Below, one piece after another: positions 8,828 through 18,255 of a stretch of DNA of 64,000 bases. The notes beneath the pieces are model-generated. The model saw only the letters and a program-made list of their open reading frames with translations. It was not told where the DNA came from and did not search any database. The stretch covers positions 1 through 64,000 of the forward strand of contig CAKZUB010000022.1 in the NCBI GenBank assembly GCA_937921505.1. Direction: 5' to 3'. The DNA is from an uncultured Clostridia bacterium. Lineage in GTDB: Bacteria; Bacillota; Clostridia; Lachnospirales; Cellulosilyticaceae. Position 1 is the stretch's first letter, and each line of letters opens with the position of its first letter. Made by a program: the position numbers and the translations under genes.

Positions 8828-9719
8828 CACTTAGCTCCTTTAACATACTATTTGCCAGTTTAAATCCTATTGTTTCGGCATCTTCTAAAGGCCCTTCCAT
8901 AGATCTAAAGAGCAATTGTTTTCCTTCTTCATCGCCAAATAAAGCGTGAAGCGTCAAATGATCTTCATGAAGGGTACAATAAGCGCCAACAGGCATATGA
9001 CATCCCCCATTAACAGTACTTAGAAAAGATCTTTCTGCTCTAACTTGAATCTCTGTGTTCGTATCATGAAGCGGACTTAAAAGCTCTTCGGTTTGCGTAT
9101 CTTCTTCTCTCACCTCTAGCGCAAGCGCACCTTGTGCTGGGGATGGAAGCACTATGTCTAAAGGTAAGTAATAACCTATCACATGGTGCATATTTAATCT
9201 ATGCACGCCTGCTGCTGCAAGTACAATGCCATCTAGTTCTTGTTCTTTTATTTTGCGTATACGGGTATCTATATTTCCTCTTATAGGTTCAATTTGCAGG
9301 TCTGGTCTATGTTTTAACAACTGATATTTTCTTCGTTTGCTGCCCGTACCTATTTTAGCGCCATAAGGCAGATCTTCGAGTGATGTATAACCGTCTTTTA
9401 AAACTAGGACGTCTCTTGCATCTTCTCTTTTGGGAACATAGGAAAATTTAAGACCTTTAGGAAGTGTAGAGGGCATATCTTTCATACTATGAACTGCGAT
9501 ATCTATTTCCCCGCTTAATAATTGATCTTCAATTTCCTTAGTAAATAATCCTTTTTCACCAATCTTATCAAGAGGCTTATTTTGCACGAGGTCTCCAGTT
9601 GTTTTGATGATTTTAATTTCAAATGCTACATCTGGATGATGCTTTTTAAGTTCACTAATCACCCATTTTGTTTGGGTAAGTGCAAGCATACTTCCTCTTG
9701 TTCCAACGATTTTTTTCAT
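8814..9719 (-). CDS. hemC: Hydroxymethylbilane synthase (porphobilinogen deaminase)
   Basis: HemC polymerises four porphobilinogens into hydroxymethylbilane, using a covalent dipyrromethane cofactor. The ATG at 9719 (MKKIVGTRGSMLALTQ) is chosen over 9755 because AAAGGAG sits just upstream and family homology starts there; this gives 301 residues. Conserved blocks are IKTTGD, AVHSMKDMPS with the catalytic Asp region, GTGSKRRKYQ, IRGNIDTRIRK, and the cofactor cysteine in NGGCHMPVGAY. It lies 25 bases after hemA. Its substrate maker hemB is not in the window. Confidence 0.96.
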   Translation of the reverse strand: MKKIVGTRGSMLALTQTKWVISELKKHHPDVAFEIKIIKTTGDLVQNKPLDKIGEKGLFTKEIEDQLLSGEIDIAVHSMKDMPSTLPKGLKFSYVPKREDARDVLVLKDGYTSLEDLPYGAKIGTGSKRRKYQLLKHRPDLQIEPIRGNIDTRIRKIKEQELDGIVLAAAGVHRLNMHHVIGYYLPLDIVLPSPAQGALALEVREEDTQTEELLSPLHDTNTEIQVRAERSFLSTVNGGCHMPVGAYCTLHEDHLTLHALFGDEEGKQLLFRSMEGPLEDAETIGFKLANSMLKELSDDKR

Positions 9720-9744
9720 AGGACGACTCCTTTTCTCAAAAGTC

Positions 9745-10977
9745 TTACAGTTCAAACAACTCTTCTATTACTTTTATATATTGTTCTCTTTGATCTTTAT
9801 CTTTAATTTTTTTTAGATTAGCGGTAGGTGTACTTACCATATTTTTAAGGGCAGCTCCAACCATTTTATCTATGACCTTTTTATCTTTTACAGATAGATC
9901 TGTCTTTCTATAAATATATTCCAGAGTATATTTTTGAATCTCATTCTTTTTGCTATTTAGAAGCTCTAAAGTATTATCTACTGAAGCTGCTGCTATCCAT
10001 TCTGTCACTTCATGCATTTTATCTTTAATGATTTCTTTAGCAGCTTTAGCAAGTTCTTTTCTTTTTTGATTATTTTTCTTACAGATTGTTTTTAAATCAT
10101 CAATATCATAAAGCTCTATGTGTTCCATACAAGCAACCTCTGGATCTATATCTCTTGGAAGTGCAATATCTATCATATAGAGTTTGTTTGTAAGTGGCGG
10201 CATATCTTGTTTTTGTAAAATAACATGTGGTGAGGCTGTTGCGCAGATGACAGCATCTACTTGACTTAATAGATCATACCTCTGTTTATAAGCTACTGGT
10301 ATAACATTATCATAAATACGGCTTACCTCTTCGGCTCTTGTATGACTTCTATTAGAAACGTAGATAGCTTCTAAGTGCTCATCTTGCAAATATTTAATGA
10401 CAAGCTGACTCATCTTGCCTACCCCTATAATCAGTATACGTTTTTTAGCTAAGCTCTTCATTTTTTCCTTGAGAAACTTGACAGCTATGTAACTCACTGA
10501 TAAAGGATTTTCAGATATTTTAAGCGTGTGCTTAATCGTTTTTGAAGTACTTATAGCCTCTCTAAAGATCTTATTGAGCATCTTGCTGCTCGTCTCTTCT
10601 TTGGCAGCCGTCTCCCATGCCTCTCTTACTTGACCTAGAATTTGATCCTCTCCTATAATAAGTGAATCAAGTCCTGCTGCAACATAATAAAGATGTTTAA
10701 TAGCCTTTTTTTCTATTTTACAAATCAAATAAGCGTCTATTTCTTCTTCATTTAAGAAAGTACTGTAAAAATCTCTTACAATCTTTATTTTTTCTTCTAC
10801 CTTTTCATCCCAAATATAAATCTCACTTCGGTTACAAGTAGATACAATAATGACTTCTGCAATACCTTGGTTTTTCAGATCATGAAGCACTTCTATTTTT
10901 TTTGTATGTGTAAAAGAAACTTTTTCTCGTATACTTATAGGACATAAATAATTGACTCCTACTACTCCTACACTCAT
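9745..10977 (-). CDS. hemA: Glutamyl-tRNA reductase
   Basis: HemA reduces glutamyl-tRNA to glutamate-1-semialdehyde with NADPH, the committed step of tetrapyrrole synthesis. The catalytic cysteine is Cys48 in VSTCNRSEIY. SLIIGEDQILGQVREAW is the tRNA/substrate block, and ILIIGVGKMSQLV is the NADPH-binding Rossmann loop. A C-terminal dimerisation helix region runs from about residue 310. At 410 residues it is a plain GluTR without the precorrin-2 dehydrogenase domain fused to it in some clostridia. It starts 9 bases after cbiL. Confidence 0.95.
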   Translation of the reverse strand: MSVGVVGVNYLCPISIREKVSFTHTKKIEVLHDLKNQGIAEVIIVSTCNRSEIYIWDEKVEEKIKIVRDFYSTFLNEEEIDAYLICKIEKKAIKHLYYVAAGLDSLIIGEDQILGQVREAWETAAKEETSSKMLNKIFREAISTSKTIKHTLKISENPLSVSYIAVKFLKEKMKSLAKKRILIIGVGKMSQLVIKYLQDEHLEAIYVSNRSHTRAEEVSRIYDNVIPVAYKQRYDLLSQVDAVICATASPHVILQKQDMPPLTNKLYMIDIALPRDIDPEVACMEHIELYDIDDLKTICKKNNQKRKELAKAAKEIIKDKMHEVTEWIAAASVDNTLELLNSKKNEIQKYTLEYIYRKTDLSVKDKKVIDKMVGAALKNMVSTPTANLKKIKDKDQREQYIKVIEELFEL

Positions 10978-10986
10978 AGCCGCCTC

Positions 10987-11709
10987 CTAGTCATTAACTT
11001 TTACCTTTTGCATATACTGCTTGTTAATCAAAATAGTAGAAAAATAAGATATTTTTTCTGTCGCATCAATCTCTCTAAGATCTGTATACACTTTTTCTGC
11101 ACCTTGAGAAGAATTACTAACAAGTACTGCATAATCCATAAGACCGTACTTTTCAATCTTTGCGCGAATCATCTCAAACTTTTTATACACCTTCATTAAA
11201 ACCATACAACTATATTTTTGCATCGCATCATCAATGACTCCTTCCTCTGCTGTACAAGGCAGAACCACAAGTGGCTCTGTATCCATGACAAGAGGGAAGT
11301 TTTGACTTGCAGCAATATTAGAAAACGAAGAAATCCCCGGAATGGTCTCTACTTCTATCTGATCAATGAGTTTTTCCATAATATAAACATAAGTACTATA
11401 AATCATCGCATCTCCCAGAGTAATAAAACCAACATTTTTACCACTTTGCACATCTGCCACAATTTCCTTTGCAACACTTTCCCACATCACTTCTTTTTCC
11501 TCTTTATTAAAACTCATTGGAAAATGCCTGTATTTAATCTCTAACTCACCTTTAAAGTGAGGTTCTGCAATCGATAAGGCCAAGCTCCCCCCACTCTTCT
11601 GAGCCTCTGGAGTATATAAAACATCGATGTGATTTAATACTTCTACTGCTTTTAAAGTGAGTAAAGAACTATCTCCAGGCCCAACTCCAATACCATAAAA
11701 TTTAGCCAT
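10987..11709 (-). CDS. cbiL: Cobalt-precorrin-2 C20-methyltransferase
   Basis: CbiL methylates cobalt-precorrin-2 at C20 with SAM. It has the tetrapyrrole methylase fold: the N-terminal loop FYGIGVGPGD, VGFITLGDAMIYSTY (the GD loop) and VETIPGISSFSNIAA. The 240-residue length fits. It is the first gene after the 244-base gap that interrupts the otherwise tightly packed run, so it may depend on readthrough or a separate promoter. The downstream neighbour is hemA. Confidence 0.93.
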   Translation of the reverse strand: MAKFYGIGVGPGDSSLLTLKAVEVLNHIDVLYTPEAQKSGGSLALSIAEPHFKGELEIKYRHFPMSFNKEEKEVMWESVAKEIVADVQSGKNVGFITLGDAMIYSTYVYIMEKLIDQIEVETIPGISSFSNIAASQNFPLVMDTEPLVVLPCTAEEGVIDDAMQKYSCMVLMKVYKKFEMIRAKIEKYGLMDYAVLVSNSSQGAEKVYTDLREIDATEKISYFSTILINKQYMQKVKVND

Positions 11710-11953
11710 CTTACTTGCCTCCTTATCATTTATATAAATTCACAAACTTGTTACACTCAAACCACCTCTGCCATGCTAGCCGCTAACCTACTATAATCAA
11801 ATATGAGCTACTAATCTACTCTAGTCAAATCAAATATAAGATGACTAGCTGGGGGAGGGGGAACTTTTGGGGCGACTCGGGTTTGGCTGTGGGTAGGCGG
11901 GAGCCCCAAAAGTTCCCCCTCCCCCAGCGGCCCTATTCAACTCTATTAAATAT
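11710..11953. other. Intra-operon gap between cbiK and cbiL
   Basis: This is the only sizeable break inside the 22-kb cobalamin run. It holds no credible gene. The part next to cbiL is AT-rich with imperfect repeats of CAAATAT and CTACT/CTAGT words. The part next to cbiK contains a very GC-rich perfect inverted repeat, listed separately. Confidence 0.7.
11848..11928. repeat. GC-rich 26-bp perfect inverted repeat inside the cobalamin run
   Basis: The left arm (11848-11873) and right arm (11903-11928) are exact reverse complements over 26 bases, separated by a 29-base G-rich loop. The arms consist mainly of G-runs and C-runs around a central AACTTTTGGGG block. Composition is strikingly unlike the AT-rich surroundings. 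No T-run follows on either strand, so it is not a standard intrinsic terminator. It could be a processing or stability hairpin, a REP-like repeat, or a short non-autonomous mobile element. G-runs (GGGGG, GGGG, GGG) in one strand could also form a quadruplex. Confidence 0.85.
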
Positions 11954-12724
11954 TTAGATACAATCTTTTGCATGCTCTACAAACAGCTGCTGAATATAAG
12001 GATTTTCTCCTAACCCCTTAAGGATAATATGAACCTTAAAGCCCTTTTCTATTAAGCAAGTTTTCCATGAATCTTCCTCATCGCTCGCCATATCATTGAT
12101 GGCATGATCTCCAGCTACCAACATAAATGGCATCAGATAAACTGTTTTAATTTGATCTAGCTGCAGCTGAGTAATAACATGATCTAAAGTTGGATACCCT
12201 TCTACTGTCCCTACATAAGCTTTTATATTTTGTTCTTTAAAGGCATACTCTAATGCACAATAAGAACCAAAGATCGGATGCGTTGTACCATGACCCATAA
12301 ATACGATTGCTGCGTCTTCTTCAAGCTCTGGCATTTCTTTAAGAGTAGCCTTTACGGCTTGCCCATAATCTTCTATCGTTGTAAGAAGAGGTCTGCCTAT
12401 TGTCAGCTTACTAAATTTCCCCTCGTATTCTTGTATATGTTCTTTTAACTTGTCGTATTCATCTCCGCATATGATATGCAAAGACTGTACAATAACCTCT
12501 TCATACCCGAGTTCATAGATTTTATAAAGTGCCTCTCTTGGCGTATCAATATGCATATGATCTCGCTTTGCTATTTTATTAATAATCATAGTGGATGTAT
12601 ACGCTCTAAAAAAGTCATAATCCCCTAATGCTTGTTTAATTTGTTCTTCACAGCGATCAATCGTTTTTTCTCTTGTTTCAATGTAGCTTGTTCCAAAGCT
12701 CACGACGAGTACAGCTTTTTTCAT
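11954..12724 (-). CDS. cbiK: Sirohydrochlorin cobaltochelatase
   Basis: CbiK inserts Co2+ into sirohydrochlorin at the start of the anaerobic corrin route without ATP. The 256 residues open with KKAVLVVSFGTSY, have the metal-binding His region VFMGHGTTHP and the second His in FMLVAGDHAINDMA. These are the pair of histidines used by CbiK-type enzymes. It starts 14 bases after cbiJ with a clear AGGAG. Because it uses sirohydrochlorin, a precorrin-2 dehydrogenase must be provided from elsewhere. Confidence 0.94.
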   Translation of the reverse strand: MKKAVLVVSFGTSYIETREKTIDRCEEQIKQALGDYDFFRAYTSTMIINKIAKRDHMHIDTPREALYKIYELGYEEVIVQSLHIICGDEYDKLKEHIQEYEGKFSKLTIGRPLLTTIEDYGQAVKATLKEMPELEEDAAIVFMGHGTTHPIFGSYCALEYAFKEQNIKAYVGTVEGYPTLDHVITQLQLDQIKTVYLMPFMLVAGDHAINDMASDEEDSWKTCLIEKGFKVHIILKGLGENPYIQQLFVEHAKDCI

Positions 12725-12738
12725 AATGATGGTTTCTC

Positions 12739-13482
12739 CTATCTTTTTAAAATATCTTCTATATGACGAACCACATAAGGGTAAACGAGCGTTGTTCTTT
12801 GAATAACAACTACTGGAATTCCTAAACTTTGGCAGGCTTCTATTTTTTCTAAGAAACCTCCTTCTTGGCCACTTTCTTTCGTAATCACTAAATCTACCTG
12901 ATAGTCTTTATACATCGCTTCATTCATACTTCTGCTAAAAGGACCTTTCATCGCTATGATGTGATCCGCATTAAATCCTATCTCTTCACACGCTTTAACA
13001 ACTTCGCTTGTAGGTAAGACCCTTGCTATTAGCGTTTTATCAGCTAATGTTTGTTTAAACACTTCTAGATTTTTACTTCCTGTACTTAAAAAAATACGAT
13101 TTCCGAGTGGAACGGCTGCCTCACAAGCATCCTTAATACTTGGTACAATACACAGCTTATCATAATTTACATGCTCTAAAAGAGATCTTCTTTCATAGCG
13201 CACATAATGTATATTGGTTTTTTGGGCTGCCTCAATGGCTGTTTTAGAAACTTCTAGTGCATAAGGATGTGTAGCATCAATAATCGTATAAATAGTGTCT
13301 TTTAAAATAAGCCTGGTCATACTTTCTAAGTCTAAGGCACCTACTATAACATTAGGCGTAGCTTTAAGTGCTAATGCCTTGCCATACGCTGTGGTCACAG
13401 ATACGATATAGTTTTTATTCAGCTGATTTAAATAGTCACAAATCAAAAGACTATCTGATGTCCCTCCTAAAACTAAAATCAT
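12739..13482 (-). CDS. cbiJ: Cobalt-precorrin-6A reductase
   Basis: CbiJ reduces cobalt-precorrin-6A at C18/C19 with a pyridine nucleotide. The 247-residue protein starts ILVLGGTSDSLLICDYL, the Gly-rich nucleotide-binding start typical of CbiJ/CobK. It also has IDATHPYALEVSKTA, RVLPTSEVVKAC and VDLVITKESGQEGGF, all standard family blocks. Its start codon overlaps the cbiH stop by 4 bases. Confidence 0.94.
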   Translation of the reverse strand: MILVLGGTSDSLLICDYLNQLNKNYIVSVTTAYGKALALKATPNVIVGALDLESMTRLILKDTIYTIIDATHPYALEVSKTAIEAAQKTNIHYVRYERRSLLEHVNYDKLCIVPSIKDACEAAVPLGNRIFLSTGSKNLEVFKQTLADKTLIARVLPTSEVVKACEEIGFNADHIIAMKGPFSRSMNEAMYKDYQVDLVITKESGQEGGFLEKIEACQSLGIPVVVIQRTTLVYPYVVRHIEDILKR

Positions 13483-14204
13483 ACGTGATAACCTCTTGGT
13501 GTAATCATATACTCATTATGCCTAAAGGTAGACTTATTACCAATGATGACTATAGTTGTCATATCCACACTCTCATAAGGCATATTTTCATACGTAACGA
13601 TTAGTTTTGTCTCTTCTGGTCTTCCAACATCTTTTAATATACCAACAGGTGTTTGTGGACCTTTAAACTCTGACATAATACTAAAAGCCTTTTCAAGATG
13701 CCCGCTTCTTCCTTTGCTTCTTGGATTATAAAGACAAATCACAAAGTCGGCCTCTGCCGCAAGTCTTAATCTTTTTTCGATCACATCCCAAGGGGTTAAT
13801 AAATCACTTAAGCTAATATGGCAAAAATCATGCATGATTGGTGCTCCAAGCAAGCTTGCCCCGCCAATACTTGCTGTAATACCTGGTATAATCTTTACTG
13901 GAATATCTTCATCTTCTTTTGTAACTAGCTCTAAGACTAAACCTGCCATACCATAGATGCCACTATCTCCGCTGCTGATAACAGCTACTTTTTTACCACG
14001 CTTTGCATAATCTAGCGCTAACTTACACCTATCTACTTCTTGGCGCATACCGTTTTTTACAACTTCTTTGCCTACTATGAATTCTTCGATTAACTGAATA
14101 TAAGTTTTATAACCTACAATCACTTCCGCCTCTTTGAGTGCCGAAATAGCTTGCAGTGTCATTGTTTCCTTTGCTCCTGGCCCTATTCCTATTACGTAAA
14201 TCAT
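13479..14204 (-). CDS. cbiH: Cobalt-precorrin-3B C17-methyltransferase
   Basis: CbiH methylates C17 and drives ring contraction of cobalt-precorrin-3. Tetrapyrrole methylase motifs are [16 protein letters not shown] at the N-terminus, VAVISSGDSGIYGMAG, PGITASIGGASLLGAP and FVICLYNPRSKGR, the last being characteristic of this subfamily. The length is 241 residues. Overlaps of 4 bases with cbiG upstream and cbiJ downstream indicate coupled translation. Confidence 0.95.
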   Translation of the reverse strand: MIYVIGIGPGAKETMTLQAISALKEAEVIVGYKTYIQLIEEFIVGKEVVKNGMRQEVDRCKLALDYAKRGKKVAVISSGDSGIYGMAGLVLELVTKEDEDIPVKIIPGITASIGGASLLGAPIMHDFCHISLSDLLTPWDVIEKRLRLAAEADFVICLYNPRSKGRSGHLEKAFSIMSEFKGPQTPVGILKDVGRPEETKLIVTYENMPYESVDMTTIVIIGNKSTFRHNEYMITPRGYHV

Positions 14205-15241
14205 GATTTCATCCTCCCTATTGCAAAAGTGATTCCTTGATACTTATGCTTTTTGATCCATAAGTTGCCTTCGCTTAAGATATAAGCTGCTGGCTCCGCT
14301 ACACTGTATACACCAATATTTTTTTTAACAAACTCTGATTTTTCAAAAAGGTGCTCTATTTTTTCTATGTCTTCCCTAGATATAATTTCAAAAGGCACCT
14401 CTAACTTGCTGGCTAATTGGATAATCGCCTTCTCATGTGCTTTGACATCTACACTGGCTAAACACTTAATGGCATGAGCATCTATATTATGCAGTTCTAG
14501 AAAATGATTAAAACTTTCTTCTAGAAGTTTTTCTTTTGTGTCTTTTCTACAGCCTATTCCAACAACTAAATGTCTTGGAATAACTTTAATGATCTTATCA
14601 GATACAGATTCTAAATGCTTCTTATGTGTGATACATACAACTTTCTCAAATGCTTCTAAATTGTCTAAGCTGCTTATCAAAGTAAAGCCTCTTGTGTCCA
14701 CTTGATAATCCTCTTCTTGATAGAGCCCAATTTTTTCACCATGTACTAATCTATAGTTAATATCTTTGACATTTTCTTTAAAATTTTCTATATAACCTGC
14801 TATACTTTTTACTATATTATCTAAGGCAGCCTTATTATTAATATCGGTACAAGTTGTAATAACAGGATTTGCACCTAAGTGTTTACTCACTGTATGGGTC
14901 ATTTGATTGGCGCCTCCCATATGTCCGCTTAAAAGGCTAATTACATTTCTTCCTTCTTCATCCATCACAAGTACCGCTGGATCTTGAAGCTTATCTTGTA
15001 AATAAGGGGCTATCATACGTACTACGATCCCTGTTGCCATAATGAAAATAAGCACATCATACTGTTTAAAAAGCTCTCCTGTCATCTCATTTAATGAAGG
15101 TGTAATCACCAAAGTTCCCTCTTCATAAAGCTTAGAAGTTGTATAAATATCTGCGGGACCCAGTTTTTGCTGAAGTCTTTTAGCAAGTTTTTTAGCCTTT
15201 TCGGTAACAGTGATTAAAGCAACTTTAGGGTCTGTATTCAT
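14201..15241 (-). CDS. cbiG: Cobalt-precorrin-5A hydrolase
   Basis: CbiG opens the delta-lactone of cobalt-precorrin-5A and releases acetaldehyde. I place the start at 15241 ([12 protein letters not shown]), which has AAGGA upstream; an ATG at 15259 lacks a ribosome site. The protein has about 346 residues. The N-terminal part has [15 protein letters not shown] and [13 protein letters not shown]. The central linker leads to the CobE-like C-terminal part beginning [12 protein letters not shown], with [11 protein letters not shown] and [10 protein letters not shown]. It overlaps the end of cbiF by 17 bases. Confidence 0.93.
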   Translation of the reverse strand: MNTDPKVALITVTEKAKKLAKRLQQKLGPADIYTTSKLYEEGTLVITPSLNEMTGELFKQYDVLIFIMATGIVVRMIAPYLQDKLQDPAVLVMDEEGRNVISLLSGHMGGANQMTHTVSKHLGANPVITTCTDINNKAALDNIVKSIAGYIENFKENVKDINYRLVHGEKIGLYQEEDYQVDTRGFTLISSLDNLEAFEKVVCITHKKHLESVSDKIIKVIPRHLVVGIGCRKDTKEKLLEESFNHFLELHNIDAHAIKCLASVDVKAHEKAIIQLASKLEVPFEIISREDIEKIEHLFEKSEFVKKNIGVYSVAEPAAYILSEGNLWIKKHKYQGITFAIGRMKS

Positions 15242-15977
15242 GGGCAAAATCCTTGTCATAAAGTTTAGAATTGTTGTATTCGCTTCCTAAAAATTTACCA
15301 ACCATAATAAGTGCTGTTTTTTGAATATCATTTTCTTTCACTTTACTCTCAATATCTTTTAAAGTGCCTTTAACTATTTTTTCATCTTGCCACGTTGCCT
15401 TATAGACTACAGCGATATCTGTATCTTCTGGATAACCACCTTCTATAAGCTGAGCCACGACTTTCCCAATCATTTGTACTGATAAAAAGATTACCATAGA
15501 CGTTTGATGCTGCGCAAAAGACTGTAAAGACTCTTTACTTGGTACCGGTGTTCGCCCTTCAGCTCTTGTAATAATAACACTTTGTGAAACCTCTGGCACA
15601 GTGTATTCAACACCGAGCGCTGATGCTGCTCCTAAAAATGAGCTTACACCCGGCGTGCAGTCATACTCTATTTGTAATTTATAAAGCTCTTCTACTTGTT
15701 CTCTGATTGAGCCATAGATTGAAAAATCTCCTGTTTGAAGTCTTACCACTTTTTTGTTCTCATCAATTCCTTTTTTCATCACACTGATAATCTCTCCAAG
15801 ATCCATATAGGCGCTGTCATGTATTTCACAGCCCTCCTTACAGTATTCAAGAAGCTCTTTATTAACAAGTGAACCGGCATAAATGACAACATCTGCTTCA
15901 CTTAATTGTTTATATCCCTTTAATGTAATCAGTTCTTTATCACCAGGTCCTGCACCAACAAAATGTATTTTATTCAT
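15225..15977 (-). CDS. cbiF: Cobalt-precorrin-4 C11-methyltransferase
   Basis: CbiF methylates cobalt-precorrin-4 at C11. Motifs are [58 protein letters not shown] and [18 protein letters not shown], the classical series for this methylase. The length is 250 residues. It overlaps cbiT by 8 bases and cbiG by 17. The order F then G matches other clostridial clusters. Confidence 0.95.
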   Translation of the reverse strand: MNKIHFVGAGPGDKELITLKGYKQLSEADVVIYAGSLVNKELLEYCKEGCEIHDSAYMDLGEIISVMKKGIDENKKVVRLQTGDFSIYGSIREQVEELYKLQIEYDCTPGVSSFLGAASALGVEYTVPEVSQSVIITRAEGRTPVPSKESLQSFAQHQTSMVIFLSVQMIGKVVAQLIEGGYPEDTDIAVVYKATWQDEKIVKGTLKDIESKVKENDIQKTALIMVGKFLGSEYNNSKLYDKDFAHEYRP

Positions 15978-16539
15978 AGGTTTTACGCTCCTTATTGCAC
16001 GATAATAAATAAATGGGGTTAAATGGTTTAAAATATTCGCCTTTACCTAACTTTTGAAGTTTACATAGACTCAGCATAGTAGCTTCAACATTTATAAAGG
16101 GACTTTCTTTGAGTAAATGAAGTGCTTCATAAAAATTATCTAAGAGCAGAAAGTTAGCAACTAAAGTGCCGCCTTCATTTAATAAATGGTAACTCCATTC
16201 AATAATTTCTTTAAGACTGCCATCACTTCCACCTATAAAAACAGCATCTACCTTTTGTGGTAAGTCTATAGGGGCATGTCCTCGTATTATTTTTATATTT
16301 TTAAGTTTAAATTTCTCCTTGTTGCTGTTAATGAGTGTGATTGCCTCATCGTCATGCTCGACCGAGATAACCTCTAGCGTATCATAAGTCGCTGCTGCTT
16401 CTATACTCATACTCCCAGTCCCAGCTCCAACATCTAAAAAACTTTTTTTATTTTTAAGATCTAATTTATTAAGTGCTATGGCCCTTACTTCTTCTTTTGT
16501 TATAGGTACTGCTCCTGTAATAAATTCACTATTTTTCAT
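15970..16539 (-). CDS. cbiT: Cobalt-precorrin-6B C15-methyltransferase, decarboxylating
   Basis: CbiT methylates C15 and decarboxylates the C12 acetate side chain; in many bacteria it is fused to CbiE as CobL. The 189-residue protein is a class I SAM methyltransferase: [14 protein letters not shown], the SAM loop [27 protein letters not shown] and [12 protein letters not shown]. Here it is a separate gene overlapping cbiE upstream by 11 bases and cbiF downstream by 8. Confidence 0.94.
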   Translation of the reverse strand: MKNSEFITGAVPITKEEVRAIALNKLDLKNKKSFLDVGAGTGSMSIEAAATYDTLEVISVEHDDEAITLINSNKEKFKLKNIKIIRGHAPIDLPQKVDAVFIGGSDGSLKEIIEWSYHLLNEGGTLVANFLLLDNFYEALHLLKESPFINVEATMLSLCKLQKLGKGEYFKPFNPIYLLSCNKERKTYE

Positions 16540-17137
16540 CTAAAATCACCACGACATTTCTATCAAACTTATTTTCCTTTGTTAACTCTTCAGGTTTAAA
16601 ACGTGTTATTTTTTCATTAGCATAAGTAAGGTTTTCTCCTACTAGCAACACTTTAGCCAACCCTCTTTTAAGAATTTCATTTGCTATTTCACAAGGTCCT
16701 ACTAAAGTATCTGTGACCAGTGCTACTTTAGAATACTCTAGAATTTTATCAAAGTTTGGTGTCTTGCCATGACTGCTTGTAATATATAGGTCATTCATAT
16801 CAAGAGGTATTTTAGAAAACATATACTGAATAGCGCTTATGCCGGGTACTATACTTAACTGATCTTTCCCCATATGTTCTGATAAATACTTACCAATGCC
16901 ATAAATCAGAGGATCTCCACTTGCTAATAAAGCTATTTTTTTATCGCTATTGGCTTTAAGATAGTTCACCAGTTCTCCAAGACTTGAATCCATTTCCCGT
17001 TTTAATCCCTTAAAATGTGTGATACTTTCTAAGTTTCTTTTTGCGCCAACTAACACTTCTGCTTGTTCAATAATGTGTGAACCCATCTGAGTAAGGTACG
17101 CATCGTCTCCAGGCCCAATTCCTACAACATGAATCAT
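16529..17137 (-). CDS. cbiE: Cobalt-precorrin-7 C5-methyltransferase
   Basis: CbiE adds the methyl at C5. Its 202 residues carry the tetrapyrrole methylase start IHVVGIGPGDDAYLTQMG, AEVLVGAKRNLE, IALLASGDPLIYGIG and LSIVPGISAIQYMFSKI. It is coupled to cbiD by a 4-base overlap and to cbiT by 11 bases. CbiE and CbiT together do the work of the aerobic fusion CobL. Confidence 0.94.
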   Translation of the reverse strand: MIHVVGIGPGDDAYLTQMGSHIIEQAEVLVGAKRNLESITHFKGLKREMDSSLGELVNYLKANSDKKIALLASGDPLIYGIGKYLSEHMGKDQLSIVPGISAIQYMFSKIPLDMNDLYITSSHGKTPNFDKILEYSKVALVTDTLVGPCEIANEILKRGLAKVLLVGENLTYANEKITRFKPEELTKENKFDRNVVVILDEK

Positions 17138-18246
17138 CTTAACACCTCCCTGAGTCTATCTGCTTGTTCTGATTTTCCAAGTAGCTTGCCATCTAGTGAA
17201 AATACAATAACTTCTGTATGAATCTGCTCCTCACCAATATGCATATCTACGCGTTTTTTACATTTAGCAGCTATAATAGGATAAACTTCTTCATAACCAC
17301 TACCTGCTATACTCTCTATGGCTTCTTCTGTTGTTAAACATTGACTTATTTTTTGCAGCATCTCAAGAGGTGCTCCCATCAAGGCTAGGTTGGCTACTAG
17401 TATTTCGCTTCTTGCATCTGCTATATGACTATGGGTATTAAAGATCCCTGCTGCAAGCTTAATATATTTTCCTAAGTGTCCTATTAGAAGTATCTGAAGG
17501 AAGCCTATTCGCTTGGCTTCATCTAGCATATACCCAATAAAATTGCTGGTTCTGACAATATACTTTGCATTTAGTCCTAATACCTCTTTGGCAAACTTTT
17601 CACCATGATTACCGCTTACTAAAATCACCTTATCTATACCTTGCTGTTTTTTCATCTCTAGTTCTAAAGAAAGTGACTTCTTCCAGCCATCATCTGACAT
17701 AGGTTCTACTATACCTGTCGTACCTATTATCGATATGCCACCGACTATCCCTAGGCGGGGATTAAAGGTTTTCTTAGCTATTTCTTCACCTTTCGGTACT
17801 TCTATAAGAATATCTGCTCCCTGGTGCCCGAGTATCTTAGTGACTTCTTTTAAAATCATCTCTCTTGGCGTTTTATTAATCGCTGGGCCTCCCACTTCTA
17901 AGCCTAAGCCTTTTTGGGTAACAACGCCTACTCCTTTTCCGCCAAGTATTCTAAGTTCTCCTAAAGTATTTATCCTAAGTGTTGCATAAATATAGGCCTT
18001 ATGCGTTGCATCAATATCATCTCCGCCATCTTTTTGAATGGCGCAGGTTACATAGTCCTCTCCTATTGTCACATGTTCAACCTTTAGCTTAAGACAAATG
18101 CCTTTTGGGGTGTCTATTTCAATATAATCTATTGTCTTTTGCGTTATGAGCATCTTTGCTGCTGCTTTAGCAGCACCCGTTGCACAAGCTCCTGTTGTGT
18201 AGCCTCGCCTATACTTCTTTCCTTCTATATAAACGTATTCTTCCAT
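17134..18246 (-). CDS. cbiD: Cobalt-precorrin-5B C1-methyltransferase
   Basis: CbiD methylates C1 of cobalt-precorrin-5B and is unrelated to the other cbi methylases. The 370-residue protein starts with the typical KKYRRGYTTGACATGAAKAA. It continues with AIQKDGGDDIDATHK, GVGVVTQKGLGLEVGGPAIN and IIGTTGIVEPMSDDGWKKSL, all diagnostic. Spacing to cbiC is 9 bases. Confidence 0.96.
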   Translation of the reverse strand: MEEYVYIEGKKYRRGYTTGACATGAAKAAAKMLITQKTIDYIEIDTPKGICLKLKVEHVTIGEDYVTCAIQKDGGDDIDATHKAYIYATLRINTLGELRILGGKGVGVVTQKGLGLEVGGPAINKTPREMILKEVTKILGHQGADILIEVPKGEEIAKKTFNPRLGIVGGISIIGTTGIVEPMSDDGWKKSLSLELEMKKQQGIDKVILVSGNHGEKFAKEVLGLNAKYIVRTSNFIGYMLDEAKRIGFLQILLIGHLGKYIKLAAGIFNTHSHIADARSEILVANLALMGAPLEMLQKISQCLTTEEAIESIAGSGYEEVYPIIAAKCKKRVDMHIGEEQIHTEVIVFSLDGKLLGKSEQADRLREVLR

Positions 18247-18255
18247 AATAGTTTC

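Noticed and set aside
9582..9806. Plus-strand open frames opposite hemC, cbiL, cobT, mtaA and fucI
   Set aside because: They are antisense to well-supported genes, lack ribosome sites and show no recognisable domains.
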